Of a DNA stretch of 64,000 nt, positions 23,862 to 35,678 are shown piece after piece. Position numbers and translations under genes: made by a program. Source of the DNA: Hypericum androsaemum. Its lineage: Eukaryota > Streptophyta > Magnoliopsida > Malpighiales > Hypericaceae. Every line of letters begins with the position of its first letter. The first letter of the stretch is position 1. The stretch is from assembly GCA_963995505.1 (NCBI GenBank), contig OZ023182.1, forward strand, positions 15,351,619 through 15,415,618, in the 5' to 3' direction. Below the pieces are notes generated by a model. It did not search any database. It saw only the letters and a program-made list of their open reading frames with translations, and was not told the origin of the DNA.

Positions 23862-25304
23862 TACCAAAATGACCTAATCCACTTAGAACCAAACCACCCA
23901 AGAACATGACAAGAAGAGAGACATCAGAAAGGGTTTAACTTGGGGTTTTAGAAAGGGCAAAGACAAAGTAAAACCCAGGTGGCAGCCTCTGTGACAGAAA
24001 CCAATAAAAGGGTGAACTTGGAAGCTACTTAATTACACAACAACAACAACAACAGTAACTTGAACATCAGTACAATTAGCTTAGGAGAGAGGGAGACCAA
24101 AGTTTGGAACTTTAAAAGCAAAGGTAAGGAGAGACTCACTCACTAGTGAAGCATTTCTCTGTGGAGAAGAGAGTTGATAGAAATGCAATGACAATTCTGA
24201 TTCCCTCAATTAAAGTCTATGCCTTTACTAATAAAGGGGAGAAAAGCACTTTTCTTTATGCCTTTCCTTTTGTCATCTCTTTACTTTCACTGACGATGGG
24301 GTATCGGGGTGGCTAACCTTTTAATGAAAATATTGGGGTAGAGCTAAGGTGACTAGCTAAAGAAACAAAAAATAGCCATCAAGATTATATGTTTTATATA
24401 TTCTAGAATCAAGACACTCAAGAGCCCATGGCCGATGTGCTCGACCTCATTTGAAAGAACAAGAGGCCGCATGAAGTCCGTACAAATTTTAATCCGATGG
24501 ACTTCGTTTGAAGGGACGTATTATAGAGAATCTCACATCAGAAATAACAAGTGTGTTTGACCTATTTATAAGTATGAAAGATCTACTTACTCACTAACTT
24601 AAGATTTTGGGTATGATAAATAAATTCTTATAAAAATTCTACATTCGAGGTAAGTCGAGAGTTTTCATTTATAAATTTGTAAATTTTGGCATATAAACAA
24701 AATTCACTTATAAAAAATGTTTCAACGGGCTCAGAATTAACAACTCGGACAAGTGCCCGGTTATCCGTAGTAAAATGACGTTGTTTTGGTGCTGATGTGT
24801 CATCTCAGATGAACATCTAAAGTCTACTTAGATGAAGATGTGGCTTATTGAAAAGAAAAAAAATATCAAAACAATCACAACTTTGTTTATTATTTTTTAA
24901 AAAGTGCCCTCCACCTCTTTTGGTCCACAAATTTTGCCCAAACGGTCAACCACCACGAGGGGGCCACTAGCCTCTCGCCCAACCTTCACCCGACGAGCCA
25001 ACCCAGCCATGCCGTCTTGGCCCCACCACCCACCCGTCACTCGTCCTACAGAAAAGCGAATAGAATTCAAGATGTTGCACAATTTTTTGAGCTCTACATG
25101 ATGAGCTCAAAATATTATGCGAAATAAGAAAAAGTAGTTCATTCGAATATCCGACCACCAAATTATTACTCTTTTAAGATTTCAAAAAAAATACAGAAAA
25201 AATGAACCTGGTGCGCCACGTGGCAGCCATCCCAAGTGGAATCGACCCACTAATAGATCAATTCACTATTTTTCTATTTTTTTAAATATGTAAGTTTGTA
25301 CCCA
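23862..25304. other. CLV2 upstream region
   Basis: It should hold the promoter and 5' leader of CLV2 (minus strand). A short GTT/CAA repeat lies near 24035-24055. The rest is AT-rich with no gene seen. The open frames at 24897-25161 overlap on both strands and look spurious. Confidence 0.5.
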
Positions 25305-25313
25305 TTTAAAGAA

Positions 25314-26612
25314 GGAATAACGGTCAAATAGTCTCTCGAACTTGCTTAAAAAGTGCAATAAGTACCTTGTACTTTAAATTGGTCTACTTAACCTATTTTA
25401 CTTGGGCCAATTAACATCATGGAACCATTTTTACGATCATTGGTGACACCTCATCGTCTTACGTGGTGTCTCCATCACCTTAAATACGTTATGTCATTCT
25501 TATTTTATTTTTAAAAAATAAAATGCCCACAAAATCTTTTTAACCTATCATCACCTTGCATGCAATCCCGTCATGTATTTAGGGATGGCAATTAAATCCT
25601 TACCCTGAAAGTTTACCTTGATCTAGACCCGAAAGGTCTAAGACTCATTGACTTTGATCGGGTTTAGACTCTGATCCTACCCAGTTTTTTAGGTCTCAGA
25701 TCCTGTCTGAATTCTTATTTTTAAAGAGAATAAGGGTAAGGATCTGGGTCCACCATTTATAAAGATAGTAAGAATCTGGGTCCTATAGATCTTACCCGAA
25801 TCCTGTCCAACGCCATCCCTACTTGCACTTATAAGCAGCTTCGGTTCCCCCCAGATCGTTTCCTCCTCTTTCTGCGTCTTTACCTTATGCTCGTTTAGAT
25901 CAAACCCTTTTCCCATTTGATCTATCTCTGCGTTTTTTATTGGTCCTCATTATCCTAACCATGAAAACGGTGCAATCTTTTCATGTGCAAATGTTAAAGT
26001 TTGATTTTTTGTATCGGTCTCAAAAGGAATTTGTTTTTTGATGTTCTTTTTTTTGTTTTCACAATTGTAGTATGCGCTTTGGAGTTAGGTAGTTGATGGG
26101 GATCCTTTTGGAGTTTCTGAGATAAGACATGTTAGATTTTAGGATTTTTCTTTGAAGAAGATTAGATTTTAGGATTGACAAGGCTCCCCGGAAGAGTTGG
26201 GGTTGTATTTTGTTGGCGATCGCTGTATTGTGTTGTCTTTTGCTCAACTGGTTTTTGAATGTTGGTATGGGCGTGCTCTGCATGGTAATAATCAGACATT
26301 TTCGTGCATACAAACCCCTTCAACTAATCATCTCCTTCCTCAGCGACCAAAGTGAGCAGGAAGAGGATGATGGGTTGGCCATGTTTTATAGGCATTTTAT
26401 TTTTATTTAAAATAAAATAAGAATGATGTGGCGTAGTTAAGTTGATAGAGACACGTAAGAAAGTGAGGTGTGACCGATGACTATAAAAAATAGTTCTGTG
26501 GTACTAATTGGCCCATTTAGATAATTAGAAAATGTTAATTGGACCAATTTCAAGTATAAGATACTTATTGTACTTTTTAAATAAGTAAGAAGGACTATTT
26601 GACCTTTATTCC
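25314..26612. mobile_element. Non-autonomous Mutator-like element (1.3 kb), perfect 9-bp target duplication
   Basis: A perfect TTTAAAGAA duplication flanks it (25305-25313 and 26613-26621). Inverted ends of roughly 180 bases begin GGAATAACGGTCAAATAGTC and its complement, and share AAGTACAATAAGTA-type landmarks. No transposase is encoded. A second MITE is nested inside. Confidence 0.8.
25580..25821. mobile_element. hAT-like MITE nested in the MULE-like element
   Basis: Inverted ends TAGGGATGGC and GCCATCCCTA bound 242 bases that carry repeated motifs of the GACCCGAA/GATCTGGGTC kind, shared with the relics at 13027 and 11100-11230. No clean 8-bp duplication is visible. Confidence 0.55.
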
Positions 26613-29600
26613 TTTAAAGAATTTTTGTAATTGTTTATGAAAATAGAAAGAAAAAAAACCTTATGTTACAGTGCCACGTCATTACTTTTATTCCTGGTTG
26701 GGCTCATTCTCTTCTTCTAGATTTATGAAACTTGTTTTACTTCTCGGCCCATTTTGACACAAGCGGCCCATTTTTATTTCTTCAAATGATGTCCCGAAGT
26801 CCAGCTGAAGAACACTACTCGTTCTTGACCTTCAAGCAGATTCCTGCAGTCCCTTGAGAATCCTACAATATTGTTGATTCCCCCATGTTTCGTGCATATC
26901 TTTTTGTTTTATACTATCTGACTTTCGTAATTACTTTGCCAATTAATATAAATTCGAGTCATGTAAAATTTTTGATGGACAGACATAATTTTCATCTTTC
27001 AAAGCATCCATACCCATTTATGACTCTCCATTTCGGTCCCACTTGTAAGAACCATTTTGTCCTTTCCTCATCTTTTCTTTTTTCCTCTTCCTTGAAAGAA
27101 CGCTTCCATCTTCCTCTTGAAAGAACTCTTCCATCTTCCTTATTCCTCTCTTCCCCTTATTCTTTTCTTTTTTCTTTTGCCATATTTTCTTAAGTTCCTC
27201 TCTCTAAAAGAGAGCTTCACACCCAATAAAGTGAATGAATCTGGAAAATGAAGATGCTCGCAGAATTATTATTTTTTGTGGTTATTTGAAGTTTTTTACT
27301 TTTAAGCATAACAAAATAGTTGTGGCAAATTTAATACTAAGATATTATTTTTAGCGTGACCATCGTCATGTTTCTCGCCTCCTATTTACCAATACGTATA
27401 TTTTATTATATTGGCACCCCACTAATGTTTATTCACATTGGGGAATTAAAAACATGGGAGAGGTCGGCTAGTCTTATATGCATAATTTTTTATAAGTAAA
27501 ATTTGTATATATCTTCAGTATAATTACATGGTGTATATATGAAAGCGCCTACATATTTAGTCCTAGTATTAGTATAATCCGATGGATTAACTCATGGATT
27601 AACCATGGGTTATTCCAGAGCTCGTTAAGCAACACTATTGTCGCCTAGTATAGCATGACCTAATCGCCAAATAGTTGCCGTCTAAAATTAAGTACGCTCA
27701 CCTGGTACGTTACACCCATTTTATCTAATACGAGATTGTCGTATCTGATATCTATTTTTTTTATTTGGATTCAAATATTTCAAAATTTGATATAAATTCA
27801 AAAATTTTAAATTTATATTTTCGAGAACGAAGATATACAAAGATAATAAAATATATAAAGATATTTTATTTGCTATAAATAATTTTGGAATATATTTTAT
27901 TTGAATAAAATTGCACATAACAAGTTGTTTAATAAATTAGATAGTTCGGATTCTTCGTATCTAATTTTTTTGGATATTATATAGTTTTTTTTAATACGGA
28001 TGCCCAAAAAAGATTGTTCAAATATTTGAGATAGTTAGCATTCGAATATGGATAATGTATTTTCTCTATTATTTCTGTAGAGAGTAGTTTTGTCTTTCAT
28101 AAAATCTTAGGTTGAATTATTACATGTACCAAACAAGAACTGTACTAAATGTATTGAAGTTACCAAACATGGGACAACTAGAACAAAAAGTTTTGTCCAG
28201 TTCTTTCTCTCCAAACATGTCCAGAAGAGGTATCAAATTATATAGCATATAACATGATCATACTTGGTTTTGTTCTGATTGGGTATGCAAAACCTATCAC
28301 CAACACTTGGATGTTTGGCCAATAAAAGCCATCCACGGCTTATTTTTTTAGCTCGAAATTAGAGTAATTGATCCGAGTTTGAAACAGACAAAAGGTATCA
28401 AAATTTTCGGCACGGATATACCTGCTTAGCATTCTAGTGGAACCGAGACGTCAATTAGAAGAATGGTCCCTCCTCCCTAAAATTTCGGACAAATAATTTG
28501 ACTTCGGATTTCGTTTAAACCACCAGTTCCATCTAGTAGTTTTGCATGGTTCCATCCCCGCATCTTCTAACTAGTAAGTTGAGTTTTAAATTGAGTGGAG
28601 ACTATGTAATATTAGAGTAGAATGAACCAATATTAGGATTCCTGATTTTTTTTAATATTACGTCTACGTTGTTACATGATTTAGGACAATTGGTTGGTAT
28701 TTTTTTCTTTTTTAATTATTTTCATAATTATATTATTCATAATTTATAGTTTGAATTTATTTATAATAATTTTTTAATATTGCTCATAATTATTTTTTTA
28801 TTATCTAGATTACCCTTTGATCTCAGGACAACATTTTTCCCCACTAAATCTTGACCTAGTAACTTGTACGAAATTTAGTCCGTATCGGTAAAGGAAGCAG
28901 TAGTGTACCACGGAATATGAGGAAACTAGGTCCAAGATTTTTTTCTTCCTCCAGCAGTTAAAATAAACCTTAGGATGAGCTTTGTCCATGAATTTTGGGA
29001 CTATAGCTGGCATTTTTTGATGGTCACTATAGCTGGCATTAGAATGGTGCTATTCTCTGCCTTGGTAGAGAGATATTGCACACGACCATTCGTTGTCAAC
29101 TCTTATACACTGCGGCAAGGGGCTCCTTCGCCGAGATTGACAGATATGGAGTGAAATACGTGGTTTTGGCTGATGTCTTTTCAAACACGTTTTATTGGTA
29201 GGTTCGGATTAAGTGGGGACAACTGGATTAAGTCATTATGGTTATAGACACGATTTTTAATGACTATCAAATTTTTAGACACGAGTTTTAATAAAATCTG
29301 ATGATATAAATGAAATTTTCTTCGTGGGGACGACTTTTATGTTGTCCCCGCTCAATCCAAAACCTTTATTGTTGGACCTTTGATTATTTCTTGCCGGATT
29401 TTGTTTGGATTCTCAATTAGATAACTCAAAGGAGTTGAATTATATAGATGTGCACAATTGATGTTTTAATTTTGATTAATAAAAGTTAGTAGATCATTTT
29501 ATTAGAAAAAAATCTGACAATATTTGTAAATATATAAGAGGTTCATATTTCAAATTTTGGCATTGTTATAGTAAAAAAAATTTATCTTTCAAAATAGTTA

Positions 29601-29702
29601 TTAGAAAATAACCTTGGAACCAAGAACGTGATCGAATTTATGAACGAACGTAAATGCTCAAATAATAAAATCTTTCAATTAAGCATTCTGTATGGTACAC
29701 CA
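26613..29702. other. AT-rich intergenic DNA
   Basis: Three kilobases without a gene or element that I can define. Open frames such as 26885-27193 are in pyrimidine-rich or AT-rich sequence without recognisable domains. Confidence 0.5.
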
Positions 29703-29711
29703 TTTTATATT

Positions 29712-31142
29712 GGGCAAATTAGTCTTACGTCCCTGACCTTTGGTCACTCTCCCTCTGAGTCCCTGACTTTTGAAAAATGATTATTCCGTCCTTAAGTTTT
29801 GATGATAATAGACTCTCGGGTCCCTTGGCTGACGTCATCGGCACTTTTTTTATTTTTGATCATGAAAATGACTAAAATACCTTTAAACAAAAAATAAAAA
29901 AATCACCTCCTTTAACCAAAAATACCAAACAACAAAAAATCAACCAAAAAATAAGATCAAACTAATCAAAATCAAGAACACAACTAAGAACATCAAAAAC
30001 CAAAAAAAAATAAAAATCACGACAAATTTGAAAATTTGAAAATCACTCAATTAATTAAAAATCTGGATCTAGGATTTTTTCTCGCTCCAAATTTTTCGTT
30101 CTTCTCCTTAATTTCAATTTGCAACAATTACGATAAAAATTGAACCCTCCAGCCCTAATTTCAATTGAAAATTTTCCCAATCTCTCCTCCTCCTCCTTCC
30201 CTCTTCTGAGAAACGCTCCTCCTTCAAAACCCGCCGCCGGAACCCTAACCTTAACACGGTGCATGTCGGCTGAGCACCCTCGGCGTGCCCCTCACCTTCC
30301 TCCTCCAAACCTCAGCTCCCCTGCCCAACCCCAACACCTCGAAGCTACCAGACCCAATCTCGTGCTCCCCTGCCTGCCGATGATTTTCACAGTGGACGCG
30401 GTAATTGCGGCGCAGCTCCGACGATGTCAATGTTAGCACAACGGATCCCAATAGTCAAAGCATCTACGGAGCTCAGGCTCATCTTCCACCAACAACCCCA
30501 CTTACTCTCTTCTTTTTCTCATGAACTTAAACACCAAAAGACTTGCCACTTTCGTTGGTTTCCTTTGGTGGGTTAGTATTAAAGGGGGCAGCAAAGTCAT
30601 AATCCTATTTCTGAAATGATTTTGTGAGGTTATATTTAACCTTTTCTGCATTTTTTGGTGGAGTGATGTTTACTTTATTTAGATTTGAATCTAGAGTTTT
30701 ATACCAGATGGTTATTTTTGGTTATTGTTCTTCCCAATGAGTTGACTGCCGGGGGTAATTTGCCCCAAAAAATGGTTTGGCCGCTCGAGAGGTTATATTT
30801 AACCTTTTCTGTATTTTTTTGGTGGAGTGATGTTTACTTTGTTGTTCTTGATGTTCTTGGTTGTGTTGTTAATTTTTATTAGTTTGATCTTATTTTTGGA
30901 TTAATTTTTGGTTGTTAGTTGTTTTTAGTCAAAAGGTTGAAGAAAGTAAATTTTTTTATTTTTTATTTAAGGATATTTTGGTCATTTCCATGACCAAAAA
31001 TAAAAAAAAGAGCCGATGACGTCAGCTAGGGACCCGAGAGTCTATTATCATCAAAACTTAGGGACGGGACAATCATTTTCCAAAAGTCAGGGACCCTAGG
31101 GGGAGGGTGACCAAAGGTTAAGGACGTGAGAGTAATTTGCCC
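29712..31142. mobile_element. Non-autonomous Mutator-like element (1.43 kb), perfect 9-bp target duplication
   Basis: A perfect TTTTATATT duplication flanks it (29703-29711 and 31143-31151). The ends start GGGCAAATTA and extend as inverted repeats for about 170 bases, including GACTCTCGGGTCCC and TGACGTCATCGGC. The middle (30170-30440) is markedly GC-rich compared with its surroundings and may be a captured host fragment, but I could not identify it. A block near 30625-30675 is repeated at 30789-30842. This family also supplies the left end of the chimeric element at 54405. Confidence 0.85.
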
Positions 31143-31227
31143 TTTTATATTTGGTAGGAAGGAACAAAGAAAGGAAAAATAATTTAAAAAGGCTAAAGAA
31201 GGAAGGAACAAATATAGACTTAAAGAG

Positions 31228-32803
31228 GGTAATTTTCTAAAAGGAGGTTTATTTCTCCGACAATTTCCTAAATGGGGTTGTCAGGAGATATTTTCCTTGT
31301 CTGGGGTCGAGCACGAAACTGCTCTGCGGGGAGCGTTTCAGCTTTGCACAAAAACTGCTGCTCCACGAGCGTTTTCTATTCAAAATGCTCCAATTGGAGC
31401 ATTTTTAGACAAAAGTTGAATCCACGGCTCGGCTTGGCTACTGGGGGCAATTTTTGCCAAAAACTGCTGTGCCTGTGTTCCCAGCGTTTTTGTGTTGTCA
31501 CCAAAAAAAAAATTAGCTATGGTGAGAAAGGAGAAAAAATCCAAATAAAAACACACAATGGCTTCACATTTTTAGATAAGCGTTCTAACCAACTGAACTA
31601 CGAGAGCTTACTGATTTATAACTTTGTAATAAATAATATATTTCATAGATAAGGGTTCTAGAAAATATGTAACATATTATTTTTTAAATAAATACGTATT
31701 TATATAAAATAATATTTTTAAAGTAAAAATGTAAAAATAATATATTTCATAAATATATATATATTTAATAAATAATATATTATATTATATAAATACAAAT
31801 ATATGTAATATAAATAAATAATAACATATTACATAAATATAGATAATATATTATATAAATACGTATTTATTTAAAAAACAATATATTTAATATATTTATG
31901 AAATATATTATTTTTTAGGCTAGAAATCGCTCCATGGAAATTTTTTTCTTTTTCGACCAAAAATAGCTCCATGGGGATACGTATTTATCTAAAAATAATA
32001 TATTTATGAAATATTTTCCTTTTTCTTTTTCGACCAGAAACCGCTCCATGGGGAGCATTTTCTTTTTCGACCAAAAATTGCTCCCCATGGAGTGGTTTCT
32101 GGTCGAAAAAAAAGGACCAGAAACTGCTCTATGGAGAGCATTTTCTTTTTCGACCAGGGGAGCGTTTTATGTAATATATTATCTATATTTATGTAATATA
32201 TTATTAATTATTTATATTATATATATATATATTTATATAATATATTATTTATTAAATAAACATATATTTATGAAATATATTATTTTTACATTTTGACTTA
32301 AAAAATATTATTTTATACAAATGTGTATTTATTTAAAAAATAATATATTACATATTTCATAGAACCCTTATCTATGAAATATATTATTTATTACAAAGTT
32401 ATAAATTAGTAAGTTCTCGTAGTTCAATTGGTTAGAACGTTTATCTAAAAATGTGGAGATCTTGGGTTCGATTCCAAACAAGAGCCATTGTGTATTTTTA
32501 TTTAGATTTTCTCTCCCTTCTCACCGTAGCTAATTTTTTTTTGTGACAATACAAAAACGCTGGGAGCACAGCGGTTTTTGGCAAAAATTGCCCCCAAACC
32601 GAGCCGTGGATTCAACTTTTGTCTGAAAATGCTCTAATTGGAGCGTTTTGAATAGAAAACGCTTGTGGAGCAGCGATTTTTGTGCAAAGCTGAAACACTC
32701 CCTGCAGAGCGGTTTCGTGCTCGACCCCAGACAAAGAAAATATCCCCTGACAACTCCATTTAAGAAATTGTCAGAAAAATAAATCCCTTTTAAAAAATTA
32801 ACC
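31228..32803. mobile_element. Foldback Mutator-like element with tRNA-like sequence in both arms
   Basis: A perfect 10-bp duplication ACTTAAAGAG flanks it (31218-31227 and 32804-32813). The two arms, each of about 430 bases or more, are inverted copies starting GGTAATTTT/GGTTAATTTT and including the GTCTGGGGTCGAGCACGAAA segment. The centre (31920-32165) has several smaller inverted repeats built on TTTCTTTTTCGACCA and CTCCATGG. Each arm includes a tRNA-like block, the more complete being at 32413-32485. No protein is encoded. Confidence 0.85.
32413..32485 (+). repeat. tRNA-derived sequence in the right arm of the foldback element
   Basis: The 73 bases can be laid out as a tRNA: acceptor arms pair at 6 of 7 positions, the D stem GTTC/GAAC is perfect, and the T arm TTGGG-TTCGATT-CCAAA pairs at 4 of 5. 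The A box (TAGTTCAATTGG) and B box (GGTTCGATTCC) are intact. The anticodon stem does not pair, so a working tRNA is unlikely. The left-arm counterpart (minus strand, about 31558-31608) lacks the T arm. Confidence 0.6.
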
Positions 32804-33070
32804 ACTTAAAGAGCCGTTGCCAGAACAGAAAGCTTGGGAGTTGATGGAAAAAAAACGGCATAATTTCACTTATATAAATATTAGCTATATTAACTTAAAA
32901 ATGGAATTGCGTACCAACTTTACACACACACGCACACACAAAAAAAATTCATTGGAACATTTGATTTGACATGTCGCCAAATATTGATTCGATGACATAG
33001 ATCTCGCTGCTCGTAAGACTCGTCGGCATGATATGTTTTGCGAATTTTTTTGGTAAATGGATTAATTTTA

Positions 33071-34383
33071 GAGAAAATTATGCTCAGATTCTTGTAGTTT
33101 GACGTTCTTCCCTCTAGCGTCCCTGCATTTTCAAAATCGTTCTTGACGTCCCCGAAGTTTGGTTTTAGAGACTCTCGGATCCCTGACGACTCTTTTTTTC
33201 ATTTTTGGTCATAGAAATGACCAAAATACCCTTAAATAAAAAATAAATAATAAAAAAATTCACCTTCTCCAACCTTTGAACAAAAATACCAACCACCAAA
33301 AATTAACCAAAAAATATGATCAAACTAACCAAAATCAAGAACACAACCAAGAATATTAAAAAAAACTCATATCAAAATTTAAAAACTGGAATGATTGGGA
33401 CCCGAGAATTGCTCTTTTTCCATCTCGATATCCTCAAAATCAGAATTGCTCCCACGTACAACAGAATCGGTCCAAACATGATTAATTGAAGGTGAAACAT
33501 GGATAGCCTTTTTAGTGTGCCTAAAATTAATATTAAGCTCCTTGGTAGGCGATTTGGCAGGAACCAAAGATAAATCCACTAAGCTTGACCCAACATTGAG
33601 CTCATTTGTTGTAGCAACCAAAATAGACAGTCCATCATCTTTATGTCGAGCTACAGAGGAACGATCTTCCTCTACCAAAAAGTCACCATCTCGTATCTCC
33701 CCTTCCTCCTCTTCTTCAACGCTGCGGAGAGCCTCAAAATCATGCTTGCCACCAAAAATCTCCAAAAATTGGGGATGAACCCTAATTTTCGTGATTGGGG
33801 ATTTTCCTCCCCAATTCTGATTCGACATCCGAACGAAATTTGAGGATGAAGCTCCAAGCCACTAGCGAAACTGAGGATGAAGCTCCAAGGCCACTAGCGA
33901 GTCCCAGAAGGACGAACCCAATTCGACGACGACCGTGATGGTACAGGAGGCCATCGACATCAATGTGTCAAATTTGAATGCCGGTGAAGCCCGTGGTGGG
34001 GGACAACCACCGAAGGCGCCCACCAGTCCGACCTCGTCTTGTCTTCTCCCCCCTCTTCCTGCACTCGGGCGTCCTCGTCCTCATTCTCGTCTCATTTTTT
34101 TCTTAATATTCTTGATTGTGTTCTTGATTTTGGTTAGTTTGATCTTGTTTTTAGTTAATTTTTGGTGGTTTGTATTTTTGTTCAAAGGTTGGAGAAGGTA
34201 AATTTTTTTATTTTTTGTTTAAGGGTATTTTGGTTATTTCCATGACCAAAAATGGAAAAAAGAGCCGTCAGGGACCCGAGAGTTGATAAAACCAAACTTC
34301 GGGGACGTCAAGAACGATTTTAGAAATGCAGGGACCCCAGAGGGAGGGACACCAAACTACAAGGACATGAGTATAATTTTTTC
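33071..34383. mobile_element. Non-autonomous Mutator-like element (1.31 kb)
   Basis: The near-perfect target duplication is TTAATTTTA/TTAATTCTA (33062-33070 and 34384-34392, 8 of 9). Inverted ends of about 300 bases start GAGAAAATTAT/GAAAAAATTAT and carry the ACTCTCGGGTCCCTGA motif shared with the 29712 element. The interior has a 149-residue minus-strand frame and a short tandem duplication (33842-33900). Confidence 0.8.
33379..33828 (-). CDS. Unrecognised 149-residue open frame inside a MULE-like element
   Basis: ATG at 33828, stop at 33379. The sequence is polar and acidic with an EEEEEGEIRDGD tract; I recognise no domain. It is confined to the unique interior of the element, so it could be a captured host or retroelement fragment, or a chance frame. 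No intron is evident. Confidence 0.3.
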   Translation of the reverse strand: MSNQNWGGKSPITKIRVHPQFLEIFGGKHDFEALRSVEEEEEGEIRDGDFLVEEDRSSVARHKDDGLSILVATTNELNVGSSLVDLSLVPAKSPTKELNINFRHTKKAIHVSPSINHVWTDSVVRGSNSDFEDIEMEKEQFSGPNHSSF

Positions 34384-34429
34384 TTAATTCTATATATACT
34401 AAAATATTTACAGCAAGAACAAAAGCTAA

Positions 34430-34670
34430 GAACAACAATTGTTAATTACATGTTATCCCCTTATCTCGTAGAGATTCCATATAAAAAATAAGTCTTCGTG
34501 CCCGAATTCCGAAATGGAATTAGACCAACGAAGCCACTCTTGAATCCTGTAAGTAATAGCATGAGTGAGAAACTCCCAGCGACACCTTTTGCCTCGAAAT
34601 ACGACGCTATTCTGTGCTAGCCAAAGCCCCCAAAGAATAGCACCGTAAAATACTTCTTTCTTCGAGCAAA
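34430..34670 (-). pseudogene. LINE reverse-transcriptase C-terminal fragment
   Basis: Minus-strand translation gives GAILWGLWLAQNSVVFRGK followed by WEFLTHAITYRIQEWLRW, the kind of sequence found after the zf-RVT motif in plant LINE polyproteins. Only about 60 residues survive. No ends or duplication can be defined. Confidence 0.6.
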
Positions 34671-35285
34671 TAAATGCTTATTCAAATTTATTTCTCAGTA
34701 AAATCTATTTAACTTTTAGAAAAGCATACATTAACAAAATTTTATTTATTTATACTATTTGATATCTTAATTTAGTGGAAGGATTAATGCAAGTTGAGTT
34801 GGATAGGACTAGTTGACAAATACTCAAACAAGTATTTAATAAGTATTGAATATGATCGGTCAATAATACTATAACTACAAATATTTAATATTATTTTATT
34901 ATCAAATATTCAAATTCGAGACTTATTATACCATAACAAAACTCTTTCAATATAAGTGCTTGTTTTGATGATAAATATTTTTGGGAGAATTTTACATTTT
35001 TAAATATTTTAATCGATTCGAATTTGTATTATTTGTAAATCAAAAAATTCTAAGTACACAACAAAAAAAATATAACTACAAAGAAAATTGAATCCAATAA
35101 TTCACAATCATGACAAGACTTTATTGTATTTTATTCGTTGCTCTTGCATTCTGATCCACAAGGCCTCTCTCTCTCTCTCTGGTGTTCTTAATAGCGCCAA
35201 CGCTGTCCAAATTTTACGCCATTCTCGACACAGATCCCCCGTCTCAGACACAGTAATCTCCACTGTCCACTGATCATCAACTCAC

Positions 35286-35316
<31 letters not shown>

Positions 35317-35678
35317 TGATGGGCCTTAACTTGGCTGGTCGTCCTCTCCAATGGCCAAGACTCCCGTCTCCAACTCGATCAACTTCTTCCTCCTCCTGAT
35401 CCTCCGCAGGCTTCCAATTACCGGTGTTCACCTCCTCCTCGTCTTCCTTCACTCTCTATTTTAGCCCTTCTCCGACCCTAGTGGAAGAAAGGATCAAGCT
35501 TGACGATAAAGATCGAAACTTTGGACCATCCAAAGTCTAGTGGGGAGATTTCAAGAGATACCCAGTTGAGGTTTGGTCTCCATTTGGCTCTTGAGATTAT
35601 AAAGATTGTTCCTTTGTTGACGCGTTTTTTGGTTTTTCTTTTGTGAAGGAAGGGAGGAAGGTGTTGTGTTGGCTTCCA
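34671..35678. other. CBSX6 upstream region and 5' leader
   Basis: AT-rich sequence to about 35150, then a more balanced leader with a (CT)n tract at 35165-35181 and a (GA)n tract at 35284-35312, upstream of the CBSX6 start. No other gene seen. Confidence 0.55.
35284..35312. repeat. (GA)n microsatellite in the CBSX6 leader
   Basis: About 14 GA units lie some 370 bases upstream of the CBSX6 start codon. Confidence 0.9.

Noticed and set aside
32413..32485. Functional tRNA gene
   Set aside because: The anticodon stem does not pair and the copy lies in a transposon arm, so it is called tRNA-derived only.
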